Source: Hyphomicrobiales bacterium
GTDB lineage: Bacteria > Pseudomonadota > Alphaproteobacteria > Rhizobiales > Rhizobiaceae
Reading direction: 5' to 3'
Assembly (NCBI GenBank): GCA_900466475.1
Contig: UBMI01000011.1
Coordinates: forward strand, 1 to 64,000
Length of the DNA stretch: 64,000 nt
Part shown: piece by piece, positions 18,164-27,481 of the stretch
Layout of the letters: the number at the start of each line of letters is the position of its first letter
How positions within the stretch are numbered: position 1 is the stretch's first letter
Notes under the pieces: model-generated
Databases searched by the model: none
The model's input: the letters and a program-made list of their open reading frames with translations, nothing else
What the model was told of the DNA's origin: nothing
Position numbers and translations under genes: made by a program

Positions 18164-18476
18164 GTGGGAAAGCTGCGCCGCACTGTCGCCGTAGTCGATG
18201 ATGATACGAGCCTACGTCGAAGCGTGGGTCGGCTCCTCAATGCCTACGGATTTGCGGCTGTCGAATATGCATCGGCGGAAGCTTTTCTCCGTCACGACGT
18301 GAAAACGCCGATCGACTGTCTCGTGCTGGATATCGATCTCGGAGGCATGTCCGGCATCGAACTGCGCAAGCTGAAAGGGGCTGGAGCGAAGCTGCCGATG
18401 ATCTTCATCACTCGTGGGATCCGTACTCATCGATGCAGTCAAGAAGGCGCTCGGATCGTGGGTTCGCGACTGGGGC
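18164..18476 (+). pseudogene. Receiver-domain protein with internal deletion
   Basis: The N-terminal receiver is intact to LPMIFIT: VAVVDDDTSLRRSVGRLL with the acidic pair, the phosphoacceptor aspartate in CLVLDIDLGG, and the threonine/serine position in FIT. The frame then changes. In another frame SVLIDAVKKALGSW matches the end of a receiver, so about 25 residues including the conserved lysine region are gone. With the neighbouring remnant it may derive from one or two FixJ-like genes. Confidence 0.6.
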
Positions 18477-18606
18477 AACCAGTTTCGAGCGAACCAGCAG
18501 CGCCGGTCGGGTTTGGAGCCCACTCCCACGGGTAGCATTGAAAGAGAACACAGGTCGGCCGTCGGTTCACATCGCGTCAAGAGCAAGCAATATTTGCCCA
18601 GCCTAA

Positions 18607-20562
18607 CTACCCCGAAATCGTCGTTTCCGTCCCTCCGATGGAAGGCGACCTCCGTCGGGCGATCTTTCGCACTACGGTCTTGAGGCTTACAGCGGCCGAA
18701 GAGGTTAGGCCAGAACGAGCAGCCTGCGTTATCGTGATTGCCACGAAGTCTGCATCTATCTCCTTCGGATCGATCTGAGCAAAGTCCTGGCCGTTTGCTG
18801 TCGGAATGAGAACACCGACACGAAGCGCAGGCTTCAGGCGCTTGAGGCGGCGGATCATCTGGCGGGCACGGGACTTCGAATTGCCGTTAAGATACGTGAC
18901 GATCGCCGTGTCGACCCCGTCGACGGGAAGTGCCAGGGATCCACGAGCAGCATGCTCGGCATAAAACGATCGCGTCGCTGCGGCGCCCTGGACTTCTAAT
19001 ATCTGCGAGAGCATGGCAGCGGCAGCGTCGTCCAGACCACCGCGTCCGCCGATGCACAGAAGGGAGTGGCCCTCGCCGTCAGGAAGCTCCAATTCGGCGT
19101 CTGCCGGTGACGGTTCCTCCGGCGCAGTTTCATCCTCATTCTCCTCGTCATCCGCTATATCCGACAGGTTCCCAACCAAGGACAGCGAGCTCGACGCGAC
19201 CATCTCAATCTGCCTCTCCGACATCACGCCGCGCTGACGATCGAGTTCGGCCAGTAGAAGCGCCGGCATACCTACCTTGTCGTAGTACTCGACGAGATAT
19301 TCCTCTTTGAGGAACTCTTCGGCATTGTCAGAAGCTTCGTTAGGATCCCCGGCCAGGAGTCGTTGATAAAGCTTTTCGTGAGGCTCCAGCACCGGCTCGT
19401 TGCCGAGCAGGACGTCAAGGAATTCGAACTGCGGAACATGTCTTCCCAGCACGACGAGGCAGACCGTCAAAGGGGTCGATAGCATAAGGCCAAGCGGACC
19501 CCAGAGCCAGGACCAAAAGATCGCCGAGATGATAATTGCCAATGGCGACAATCCCGTATGCGTCCCATAGAGCCATGGCTCCAGCACGTTGTTGCTGACC
19601 AACTCGGTAACCAGATAGAGGGTGCCAACCCAGACCACCAGTGACCATCCCGGTGCGATCGCGAGCGCGAGAAACAGCGGCAACATCATCCCGATGATTG
19701 CGCCAATGTAGGGCACAAACCGCAAAACCAGGCTCAGCAGTCCCCATAGGATTGCGTTCGGGATGCCGAGGGCCCAGAGACCGATGGTAATAGGCACGGC
19801 GTACAGCGTGTTCACCACCAATTGCATCAGCAGATATTTTCCGACCCGCGCGCCGGCATCCTGCAGCGCTGCTGTGGTTCGGTGGAGGTCGCCCAGGCCG
19901 ACCAACCGGATGAACCGGTCGCGCAGCTCTTCCCGCTCGAGAAGCATGAAGATTACAAGTACCATAACCAGACCAGCGGTTGCGAACGGACTAATAAGGG
20001 GCAGCAGAAAGTTGCCCAGCGTCTGGATTGGATCGGAGCGCGTCACGATCTCGACAGGCATCGGCGTTCGGATGGTCGGCGCCTCAACTTTCGGATCCGG
20101 GCTTTCGACGGCACGGGTCTGTATTTCGGCGCCCACGCGTTCGACGGCTTTGCTAAGGTGCTCGAACACGCCGTTTCCCGCACCTGCCTGCGCCAGTGAA
20201 TGCACCTTATCGACAATGTTTCGCTGATATGTCGGAATGTTCTCGGCAAGATTGGTAACCTGCGTTGCCACGACGACGCTGAATACGGTAATCGCGCAGA
20301 ATGCCGACGCAACGGCCAGCAGAACGGCGGGGATCTTCGGCACAGAACGCTTGCGAAGGAAGGATACGATCGGCGCGAGTGTAAACGTCAGGAGCAGAGA
20401 CAGCGCGAGCGGTACGAATATCTCTTGGCCCAGCCGAAGAATAACGGCCACGCCGATCAGGATCAGTATCGTGCGTCCGGAGAGCCGGTTGCGAAGCTCG
20501 CCATCCGGAAGTCCATGGGGTGCCGCGGACGTCGCCGCCTTTAAAAATTCTGTTCCGCTCAT
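18607..20562 (-). CDS. AI-2E (PerM)-family transporter with long C-terminal extension
   Basis: 651 residues from the ATG at 20562, which has GGAGGTGG in place; an upstream ATG at 20637 has none. The first 390 residues are an AI-2E/PerM transporter: IFVPLALSLLLTFTLAPIVSFLRK, GLVMVLVIFMLLEREELRDRF, then YLLMQLVVNTLYAVPITIGLWALGIPNAILWG, RFVPYIGAIIGMMLPL and SPLAIIISAIFWSWLWGPLGLMLSTPLTVCL. A further 260 residues are soluble, acidic in the middle (DDEENEDETAPEEP), then a Rossmann-like stretch (SLLCIGGRGGLDDAAAAM, later LRVGVLIPTANG). Known members transport small molecules or ions; the substrate is unknown. Confidence 0.82.
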   Translation of the reverse strand: MSGTEFLKAATSAAPHGLPDGELRNRLSGRTILILIGVAVILRLGQEIFVPLALSLLLTFTLAPIVSFLRKRSVPKIPAVLLAVASAFCAITVFSVVVATQVTNLAENIPTYQRNIVDKVHSLAQAGAGNGVFEHLSKAVERVGAEIQTRAVESPDPKVEAPTIRTPMPVEIVTRSDPIQTLGNFLLPLISPFATAGLVMVLVIFMLLEREELRDRFIRLVGLGDLHRTTAALQDAGARVGKYLLMQLVVNTLYAVPITIGLWALGIPNAILWGLLSLVLRFVPYIGAIIGMMLPLFLALAIAPGWSLVVWVGTLYLVTELVSNNVLEPWLYGTHTGLSPLAIIISAIFWSWLWGPLGLMLSTPLTVCLVVLGRHVPQFEFLDVLLGNEPVLEPHEKLYQRLLAGDPNEASDNAEEFLKEEYLVEYYDKVGMPALLLAELDRQRGVMSERQIEMVASSSLSLVGNLSDIADDEENEDETAPEEPSPADAELELPDGEGHSLLCIGGRGGLDDAAAAMLSQILEVQGAAATRSFYAEHAARGSLALPVDGVDTAIVTYLNGNSKSRARQMIRRLKRLKPALRVGVLIPTANGQDFAQIDPKEIDADFVAITITQAARSGLTSSAAVSLKTVVRKIARRRSPSIGGTETTISG

Positions 20563-21319
20563 CAGCCACCTCCAAGCATTGCGAAGAACACCCAAGTGCC
20601 CGAAATGGACCCAAGCCCAAAGCGGGCACGGGAACAATCAGTTATACCGCAGGCTGGCCTTGAAGTCTCTGCGTTCACCCTCTTGCCTCGCCACCAGCTG
20701 CTCCGCGGTCAGCCAGGGCAACGACGATCCGGTCAGCCTTCTTCAGGCGGCCGTTCATCTGCGAGCCGGTCTCGACGACTTCGCCCATCATTTCGTGCCT
20801 GATATTATTTCCCGACTTCATCTTTGGGATGAAAATATGGAAGAGATGGGGGTCCCGAGCCGCAAATCGCGCAGCTCGTCACTTTGATGAGCGCATCACG
20901 GGGATGCTCGATTTCGGGGTCCGATACCGTGTCGCATCGGATGTCTTCCTTGCCATGCCAGACGCGCGTCGAATGTCTGCTCGATGAAATTGCCGGCCGT
21001 CCCGAACACGGCCGGGTCTACATGCCATGCCGGCTCATAGAGCGAGGATCACTCGCCGATCTGTCGGTTCCGGCACCCGTCCGAGTAGCGGCAGGGAGGT
21101 AATGCCATGACCGTAAGCACAATATGCCGATGTCACTTTCGACGTCTAAAAGTGGGAGCGTTCCCGCGATTTGTCGAGCCCGTCTCGGCAAGAGCATCCG
21201 CCAAGGGTGGCCCTATTATGTGATGATGGCGCTGGGCCTCAGATTACCAGTAATCGGCGAAACGTCACGAGCTGGTGCAACAGATGCAGTCCATCATTCA
21301 CCGGATGATGGAAGCGATC
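20563..21319. other. Long intergenic stretch, no supported gene
   Basis: Short frames contain protein-like segments (for example HHFVPDIISRLHLWDENMEEMG near 20790-20850, and ELVQQMQSIIHRMMEAISMMAK near 21265-21330), but no complete gene, domain or ribosome site could be established. This may be decayed coding sequence. Confidence 0.35.
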
Positions 21320-21598
21320 TCAATGATGGCTAAAATCAGTGGAGGGATAACGCAATTCGAACTCGCTCAAAAGTCTTATGGCTTGGGCGGCAGCCGTTTC
21401 GGCCGCTTCCGAGGTTTCCTGAGCAATGACGGCCGCGTTTCGCGTTAATTCTGCGGCCAACACTTCCATTTCGTTCCAACTCGGATAGTGTCGAAGCTTA
21501 GCTACTCCCGCAGAGTATTGCAGCATCGACGCGAGCGAACGCAGGACCGACTCCCGCCGTTCAGCACTCATACTCCCCAAGGTCGATCGGGTGGACAT
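21320..21598 (-). CDS. Small hypothetical helical protein
   Basis: 92 residues, unrecognised. AGGAGCG precedes the ATG at good spacing. The protein is alanine/glutamate-rich and predicted helical (WNEMEVLAAELTRNAAVIAQETSEAAETAAAQAIRLLSEF), reminiscent of short phasin-like or chemoreceptor-like helices but too short to assign. It sits in a region rich in pseudogenes. Confidence 0.45.
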   Translation of the reverse strand: MSTRSTLGSMSAERRESVLRSLASMLQYSAGVAKLRHYPSWNEMEVLAAELTRNAAVIAQETSEAAETAAAQAIRLLSEFELRYPSTDFSHH

Positions 21599-21814
21599 TG
21601 TACGCTCCTATAAGGGGCTGTCCGAAAGATGACCGAGAAGTGGCGACAACCATTCTCCGGGTGAGCTTGTCATTTAAGTAGGGCGTTCGCTGCTTGTTGC
21701 AAGCCTTGGCTTCAATACCTCACCGGAACACAAAGCCCGTTCATCGATTGGCTAGCAACTTTTGTGGAATATTTTCCCGGAATATTCTGATTTAATGGCC
21801 GCCATCGGTATTTA

Positions 21815-22600
21815 TTGGGAGTAGGCTGGAGAACAAATCTCTTCGCACGGCGCATAATAACGCGCATTTCACACGCGACCGAGGAACCCCTGACAGCTAT
21901 ACTCCCCCCGATGCCCCACGAAACGGGTGATCCATCTCTAGATCAGATAAGGGGGCAGGTTGAACGAATCCTGACCAGTACAGAGTTAAGACTGCAGCTG
22001 CGGGCGAGAAGATTTCTGCAATTCGTCGTCGAGGAAACCCTTGATGGCAGGCAGGGTACCTGAAGGCAGTGACGATCGCTCAACTTGTGTTCGGTCGGGA
22101 TGCATCCTTCGATGCACAGGCCGACTTCTGTTTCCGAATCGAAGCAAGTCGGATCCGCCGCGAGTTGGAGCGATACTACCTGCTTCAGGGCTCGGAAGAT
22201 GACATTGTCCTTACCGTTCCCAAAGGGACATACATTCCAAGCTTTCGGGTGCGAAATATGCTTAGGCAGGAAGCTTCTGTGTCGAGAAAGCCTCAGCCCA
22301 TGCCTGTGCATTCGGTCTCGAAACGCAAGTCGATTTGGAGCCATGGCGTTGGTTCGCTGCATCACTGACTATCTTGGCTGTTGTCATGGCCCAGACGTTG
22401 ATTTGGCTGGTCGGGCGGGGCTCGGCGACCACAACGACAATTTTTCGATCCTAGTCAAAACGTTTGGGCCAATACGCCAAGGCGGGGTAGTGTTGCTCCT
22501 ATCCCGAAGTCTTTCCTTTGAGGTTGTGCAAGCTGATGCCATTCAAGAAGCTTGTCGTAAAGGCAGATGGGACGCGCTCCAGAAGGGAGGACGTAGGAAC
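21815..22600 (+). pseudogene. Decayed paralogue of the 16346-17344 gene
   Basis: DNA and protein closely follow the intact gene at 16346: RRFLQFVVEETLDGRQG, then (after a one-base loss near 22056, where the intact gene reads GGATAC and this one GGTAC) AVTIAQLVFGRDASFDAQADFCFRIEASRIRRELERYY and VLTVPKGTYIPSF. Further shifts follow; a frame with LMPFKKLVVKADGTR is the last recognisable part near 22590. The C-terminal FlgO-like domain is absent here; an inverted copy lies at 22936-23067. Confidence 0.75.
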
Positions 22601-22845
22601 ATCCAGCCACGCGCCGAAATATCACCGTCGAATTTTCGGACAGACCTTCGATTGCTGAATTTTATATCCTCTCCTTTTCTCAAACTCGCCCCGCCTGGCA
22701 AGCAAGCAGACCTTGCGGGTATTCATTCTCGCTCAAATGAGGACGGCCTTCGAGGATCAGCCGAATTGATTCGCTAATACATGTGCTCTGTGAGCCTACT
22801 GTCTAGCTTGGCCGTTTGGTACCTGTTCCGGCATCTAAGCTTCTC

Positions 22846-22878
22846 GGAGCCCCCCACACCCCTGGGAGGGCTCCTTTT
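22846..22878 (+). terminator. Rho-independent terminator
   Basis: GGAGCCC (22846-22852) pairs with GGGCTCC (22868-22874) and is followed by TTTT at 22875-22878. It faces right, between the two paralogue fragments, and may have ended transcription of the original gene. Confidence 0.6.
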
Positions 22879-22935
22879 GATGAGGTGTGGTGGCAAGATC
22901 AATGGGTCGCTCACTTTCGACCAGGCCCAGCTGAA

Positions 22936-23067
22936 GATCTTGCCTGCAACGTCGGATTGGATTTTCAGTAATGGCTCCACGCCCAAGTCAGCTTCGTAGC
23001 TTTCAGCCCAAACAACAGTACCATCCGCAAGCCTCACCAACCGAGCCGACGACCTTACTTTCTTCAC
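22936..23067 (-). pseudogene. Inverted C-terminal fragment of the same paralogue family
   Basis: Minus-strand reading gives SARLVRLADGTVVWAESYEADLG and LLKIQSDVAGKI, matching ATRLVRRSDGAVVWAENYDDEL and FAIQSDIAEKI of the intact protein at 16346-17344. It lies in the opposite orientation to the N-terminal fragment 21815-22600 and directly beside the IS3 end at 23098, so the inversion is plausibly linked to that element. Confidence 0.65.
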
Positions 23068-23097
23068 TCGGTTAGGACGCTGCCCTGGAGTAGATAA

Positions 23098-23790
23098 TGA
23101 ACCGCCCCGGATCTACCGGAGACCGTTTGGTTTAAGTTATGCGGCCATGGCTGGTGCGTCCAGCATGGCGTAATATCGTTCTTCGGCCTCGGCAGGTGGA
23201 ATGTTTCCGATGGGCTCAAGAAGACGCCTGTTGTTGAACCAATCTACCCATTCCAGCGTGGCGAACTCCACGGCTTCGAAGTTTCGCCACGGTCCTCGCC
23301 GATGGATGACCTCGGCCTTGTAAAGACCATTGATCGTTTCGGCGAGAGCGTTGTCATAACTGTCGCCGACACTCCCGACAGACGGCTCGATGCCAGCTTC
23401 CGCCAGCCGTTCGGAATAGCGAATGGACACATATTGCGATCCGCGGTCGGAATGATGAACCAGCCCGCCACGATGGACGGGCCGCCGATCATGCAGTGCC
23501 TGGTCGAGGGCATCGAGAACGAAGCCCGCATGGGCAGTCCGGCTTGCTCGCCAACCGACGATGCGGCGAGCGAAGGCATCGATCACGAACGCGACGTAAA
23601 CGAAGCCCTGCCAAGTGGCCACATACGTGAAATCAGAAAGCCAGAGCATGTTCGGCGCAGGCGCGAAGAAGTGTCGGTTCACCCGGTCGAGCGGGCATGG
23701 GCCGGTCTTGTCACTGATCGTCGTGTCGATCGGCTTGCCACGAATTATGCCCTGCAGCCCTATTGCCCTCATAAGCCGAGCAACAGTGGT
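23098..23790 (-). mobile_element. IS3-family element, truncated; transposase OrfB C-terminal part
   Basis: The coding part 23137-23772 gives 211 residues of an IS3 OrfB integrase core: WLSDFTYVATWQGFVYVAFVIDAFARRIVGW with the first catalytic aspartates, LVHHSDRGSQYVS, VGDSYDNALAETINGLYKAEV with the catalytic glutamate, and WFNNRRLLEPIGNIPPAEAE. The open frame extends a little upstream (TVARLM), but the OrfA and HTH part are missing. The end at 23098 starts TGAACCGCCCCGG, a typical terminal repeat of this group. The other end is lost, so it cannot move by itself. Confidence 0.82.
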
Positions 23791-24287
23791 GGTGATAGTA
23801 GCCCTGGTCTTCTAGTTCTGGACGTGGGGGTGCCAGGGGCTATCCTTGCGGTGGCGATGCTGGCCACTCCCAAAATCGTCTGCGATGGAATATGGCCTGC
23901 TCCCATCGGACACTTTCTCAGCGGTGACGAATAAAGGCGCAACAGACCTGGACCGAACAGAAGAAAAAGGGGATCCCGATGCAATGCGCTCGCTGATCCC
24001 GCTGAGGTTAATCCGCAGCGACATTTCCCTGTGAAACGTTGCGGGGGCTGAGAGAAGAACCGCTCCATCTCTCATGCGGCGTTTGTTCTGTGGGGTCGTT
24101 CTGAACTGCCCGGCCGGGCATCGTCGGCGCCCTCAACAAGCTTGTTTCCAACACGAGAAACGCTTGCGTATGGGCTACAAAGGACGGGAAATCCTATCAC
24201 CTCGATTTGCATCACCTCAACATCTCTAATTACTTTCGAAATTATATCAAAAGTTGGAACAAGCTTTCACGGATCGTGTTAGTGCGT
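23791..24287. other. Intergenic next to the truncated IS
   Basis: No gene with a recognisable domain. Frames on both strands are arginine- and proline-rich shadow types. A TTG-started extension of the next gene (from 24207) was not adopted. Confidence 0.4.
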
Positions 24288-24701
24288 ATGGATAAAGACC
24301 GATTCGACAAGATCGCCGAACCCATAGCACTCGTCGTGGATGACGAGCCATTGATACGTATGGATACTGCCGACTTCATTTCAGAAGCAGGATATTACGT
24401 CGTGGAAGCGGATACGGCCGACGAGGCTTTCGCTTTTCTCGAAAAATACAGCTTCCTCCAGCTGCTGTTCACCGACGTGCAGACCGGTGGAGATCTTGAT
24501 GGTTTCGAATTGGCCAGGACGGTCGCCGAGCGGTGGCCAGACATAAAGGTGATCGTCGCATCGGGAGCAAGGATGCCCCAAGAGGGTGATCTCCCAAGCA
24601 ATGCGAGTTTTGTTCAAAAGCCGTTTTCTGCCGCGACCCTTCTCGAAGCACTGCAAGAGCACTTTCCACATGAAGTAAGCAAGACCCGAGATAAGAGCTG
24701 A
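24288..24701 (+). CDS. Single-domain response regulator (CheY-like)
   Basis: 137 residues from ATG 24288. It consists of one receiver domain: IALVVDDEPLIRMDTADFISEAGY with the acidic pocket, the phosphoacceptor aspartate in QLLFTDVQTGGDLDG, the serine in VIVASGARMP, and the lysine in SFVQKPFSAATL. No output domain. Rhizobial proteins of this type act as phosphate shuttles in general-stress or light-linked pathways. The gene ends 18 bases from the end of a histidine kinase gene on the other strand, a likely partner. Confidence 0.87.
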   Translation: MDKDRFDKIAEPIALVVDDEPLIRMDTADFISEAGYYVVEADTADEAFAFLEKYSFLQLLFTDVQTGGDLDGFELARTVAERWPDIKVIVASGARMPQEGDLPSNASFVQKPFSAATLLEALQEHFPHEVSKTRDKS

Positions 24702-24719
24702 TACTTGGTGCAGGGCGCG

Positions 24720-25922
24720 TTAGCCGTTTGAGAGACCTCCACTGGCTGATTGTAAAGGCATCGTGAATATGAACCGGGTCTCTGAGTCGTCCGACGTAAC
24801 AGAAAGCTTCCCGCCATGTACCCTGGCGATCTCGCTTGCTATGTACAATCCAAGCCCGAGACCCTGTTGGCTGCCTCTGACATCACCGCGGAAGAACGGC
24901 CTAAACAGCGTTGTCTTCACCTGATCTGAAATTGGTTCGCCAGCGTTGGCGACCCAGAGCTCTAGGCGACCTCCAGTTGTCGTCGCACCAATTTGAATTG
25001 GCTTTGCGCTGTCGCCATGGGTAACCGCATTCCCGATCAGGTTCGAAAGAAGTTGGGACATACGGGGATGATCGCAACGGACGTCGCGATCTAGTTCGAA
25101 ATTGCTCCGAATATCCAGATGCGGATGGACCGATCGGATCTCCTCGACAACATTTTCCAGAACGGGACGTAGCGGCGCCTCCGAAACGACGTCTAACTTA
25201 AGTCCGTCGCCGAGGCGCGCTCTGGCGAAATCAAGCACATTGTCAACGAGATCGCGCATACGGATGGCACTCGACTGCATAAGACCAAGAACGTTGCGGT
25301 CCTCCACGCTCATCTCTTCCGTGCGACCTAAGCGCCTGATTCCCGCCATCATCGAAGCAATTGGATTTCGCAGATCGTGTCCAAGCACGGCGACGAACTG
25401 CTCTCGAACCACCGAGAGCTCGCGCTCCTCGGCGAGCTCGACCTGAGCCTGGACAAGATCGGCATTGTTATCCAGATTATTCGCAATCAGCTTGGCGAAG
25501 AGCCGGAACATGCCGATCGTCTCGGGATTGTCGACCTTATGAGGTGCCGGATCGATGGCGCAGAGCGTTCCGAAAAAACTTCCGTCACGACGGATGATCG
25601 GAACGGAAATGTAGCTTTTCAGGCCGTAGATCGCAGGCGTGTGATGGTTGCGGTATTGCGGGCTTTCATCGACATCGTCGATGACTACGAGATCATGACT
25701 TTGGCGGATCTCGTGACAAATCGTCGATTCGACCTTGAGTTCGCCGCCAGCCTTCAGCCCGAAATCGACATCGTCGAGTACCGCGCAGGCAACCCAGCGG
25801 CTGTCGGTGACGCGAGCGACAGCCGCAAAGCCCATGTGGGTTGTCTTGCAGATGACTTCGAGGATCGTGGGTACCTCGACCATCTGGCCGATGGCCTGCA
25901 GGTCTACCTGGAGATCATCCAT
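24720..25922 (-). CDS. GAF-domain sensor histidine kinase
   Basis: 400 residues from the ATG at 25922, with AAGGAG 8 bases before it. Residues about 15-160 form a GAF sensor (FAAVARVTDSRWVACAVLDD, YISVPIIRRDGSFFGTLCAID). Then comes the HisKA helix with the phosphorylated histidine in FVAVLGHDLRNPIASM, followed by the ATPase domain: N-box LLSNLIGNAVTHGD, VANAGEPI, and the glycine-rich GLGLGLYIASEIA. No membrane span, so it is cytosolic and probably senses a redox or small-molecule signal. Tail to tail with a single-domain response regulator. Confidence 0.9.
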   Translation of the reverse strand: MDDLQVDLQAIGQMVEVPTILEVICKTTHMGFAAVARVTDSRWVACAVLDDVDFGLKAGGELKVESTICHEIRQSHDLVVIDDVDESPQYRNHHTPAIYGLKSYISVPIIRRDGSFFGTLCAIDPAPHKVDNPETIGMFRLFAKLIANNLDNNADLVQAQVELAEERELSVVREQFVAVLGHDLRNPIASMMAGIRRLGRTEEMSVEDRNVLGLMQSSAIRMRDLVDNVLDFARARLGDGLKLDVVSEAPLRPVLENVVEEIRSVHPHLDIRSNFELDRDVRCDHPRMSQLLSNLIGNAVTHGDSAKPIQIGATTTGGRLELWVANAGEPISDQVKTTLFRPFFRGDVRGSQQGLGLGLYIASEIARVHGGKLSVTSDDSETRFIFTMPLQSASGGLSNG

Positions 25923-26360
25923 GGCATCGCTCCTTCTATAATCTTTCCTCTTAAAGCTTCGGCGGCAGGAAGTCATTGCAATAAGACATAGGCTACATGG
26001 AGGATGAGGTGACGATCAAGAAGGACAAAGTGACGTCCGTCGATCCTCCGAATTTGGCGTGAGTGCAACGCCATCTTTTTGGCTCGATCACATCCATCGC
26101 GGTGGCCTTGCCGGGCAGCAGCTCCGCCGGCAAGCTCTTGTGATGGGCCGACCGGTGCTGCACCGGCACAGCCGCATGCCGGTATCCGCTAAATGGTGGT
26201 AAAGAAGCTTTTGATGGTCCCAAAGCCGCCGCCTGATGCTGACGGTGAGAAGATGTTCCGATCCGCCAGCGCCGGGAACTGTTATTTCATCAGGCTGCAC
26301 TGCGAAGAGCATTTTCGATTGTCGTTCGGACAAAGTCGCTTGTACCAACGTCATGCGGGG
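25923..26360. other. Intergenic, no supported gene
   Basis: Short frames only. No ribosome site or domain was recognised on either strand. Confidence 0.4.
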
Positions 26361-27346
26361 CTATCCGCGCCGCCGCCGAAGGTTTCTGCTTTTCCGCCGC
26401 TCAAATGATGGGGTCAAACCCCAATCACGAGCAATCGTCCGCGTCGATGAAATGCCGATGTCGAGCATGTAAGCCCTGCTCTCGCCGTAGCCGCTCGAAA
26501 CGTCGAGAGGCGTGCCATGACCCATGCCGGAAATCCTGTACAACTCGATCGCGTCACGCCCCGAACTGTCCTTCCAAATGAGATGTTCATGCCCGGCAGC
26601 GACATCACAAACGGGTTCTGTGACGCCATGCACGCCTTTCCACTGATCAACAATCGCACGTCCGTTCGCGTCGTCGACCGTACGGTCCGATGTGCCATGC
26701 CAGACGGACACAGTTGGCCATGGCCCCTTGTGCGTTGAGGTGGGCAGGAGGATGACTTAAAGAGCCGAAGCCGAAGGAAGGGCATGTCCGCGCATTCGAT
26801 CGAAGGCTTGCGGGACTGTCGACGCCGTGCCGTATGGAAGCCCCGCGATGATAGCCCCCCTGCAAACATTTCCGGATAAGCGGCAAGCAGCGCGTTCGCC
26901 ATCGCGCCACCGGCCGACAGTCCCGTGATGTAGACCCGCTTGGGATCGACGCCATGATCGGAAACCATGCTTTCGATCATCTCCCGGATCGAGCGCACTT
27001 CACCCTCGTCGCGCGTCATATCGGCTGCGACAAACCAGTTGAAGCAGAGGTTTGCGTTGTTCTCCCGTGATTGCTCCGGGAAGAGAACCGCAAATCCAAA
27101 GTCATCGGCCAGCTTCGACCAGCCCGAACCCTGATCATACCCTGATGCAGTTTGTGTGCATCCATGCAAGATGACGACCAGCGCAGGAGCAGGTTGTCCA
27201 TCGTCTGGCACCTGGTATCAAGCCGAAAGATTGCCCGGATTTTTCCCGTGAGATTTCAGTTTCTTCAAGGCACTACTTGGAGAATTAGGCTGTGGTATCG
27301 CGCGGTAGCGCGCCAGGCGTTCGATCGTATCGGAAATGCTGCGCAT
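26361..27346 (-). pseudogene. PHB-depolymerase-family esterase with three lesions
   Basis: The whole gene can be followed from MRSISDTIERLARYRAI (27346) to the end. The first lesion is a TGA (27218-27220) where NPGNLSA-stop-YQVPDDG expects a tryptophan. ALVVILHGCTQTASGYDQGSGW and the lipase box GLSAGGAM follow. The second is a base lost from a G-run near 26865, after which AIIAGLPYGTASTVPQAFDRMRGHALPSASAL is in another frame. The third is TAA in place of an expected glutamine codon before the GPWPTVSVWHGTSD segment. Members hydrolyse polyhydroxyalkanoate or related esters. Inactive unless the sequence is wrong. Confidence 0.78.
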
Positions 27347-27481
27347 AAAGCGATGCTCCGGTTGGCGCGGAATGCCTGATGACGCCCCGTCAGCGTAATG
27401 TAATGCTGCTTGCACAATTACAAGCGAGCCCGATCGGGTCCGAGGGAGCGTTCGTTGCGGGGGGCGCAAGGTCTACCGGTT

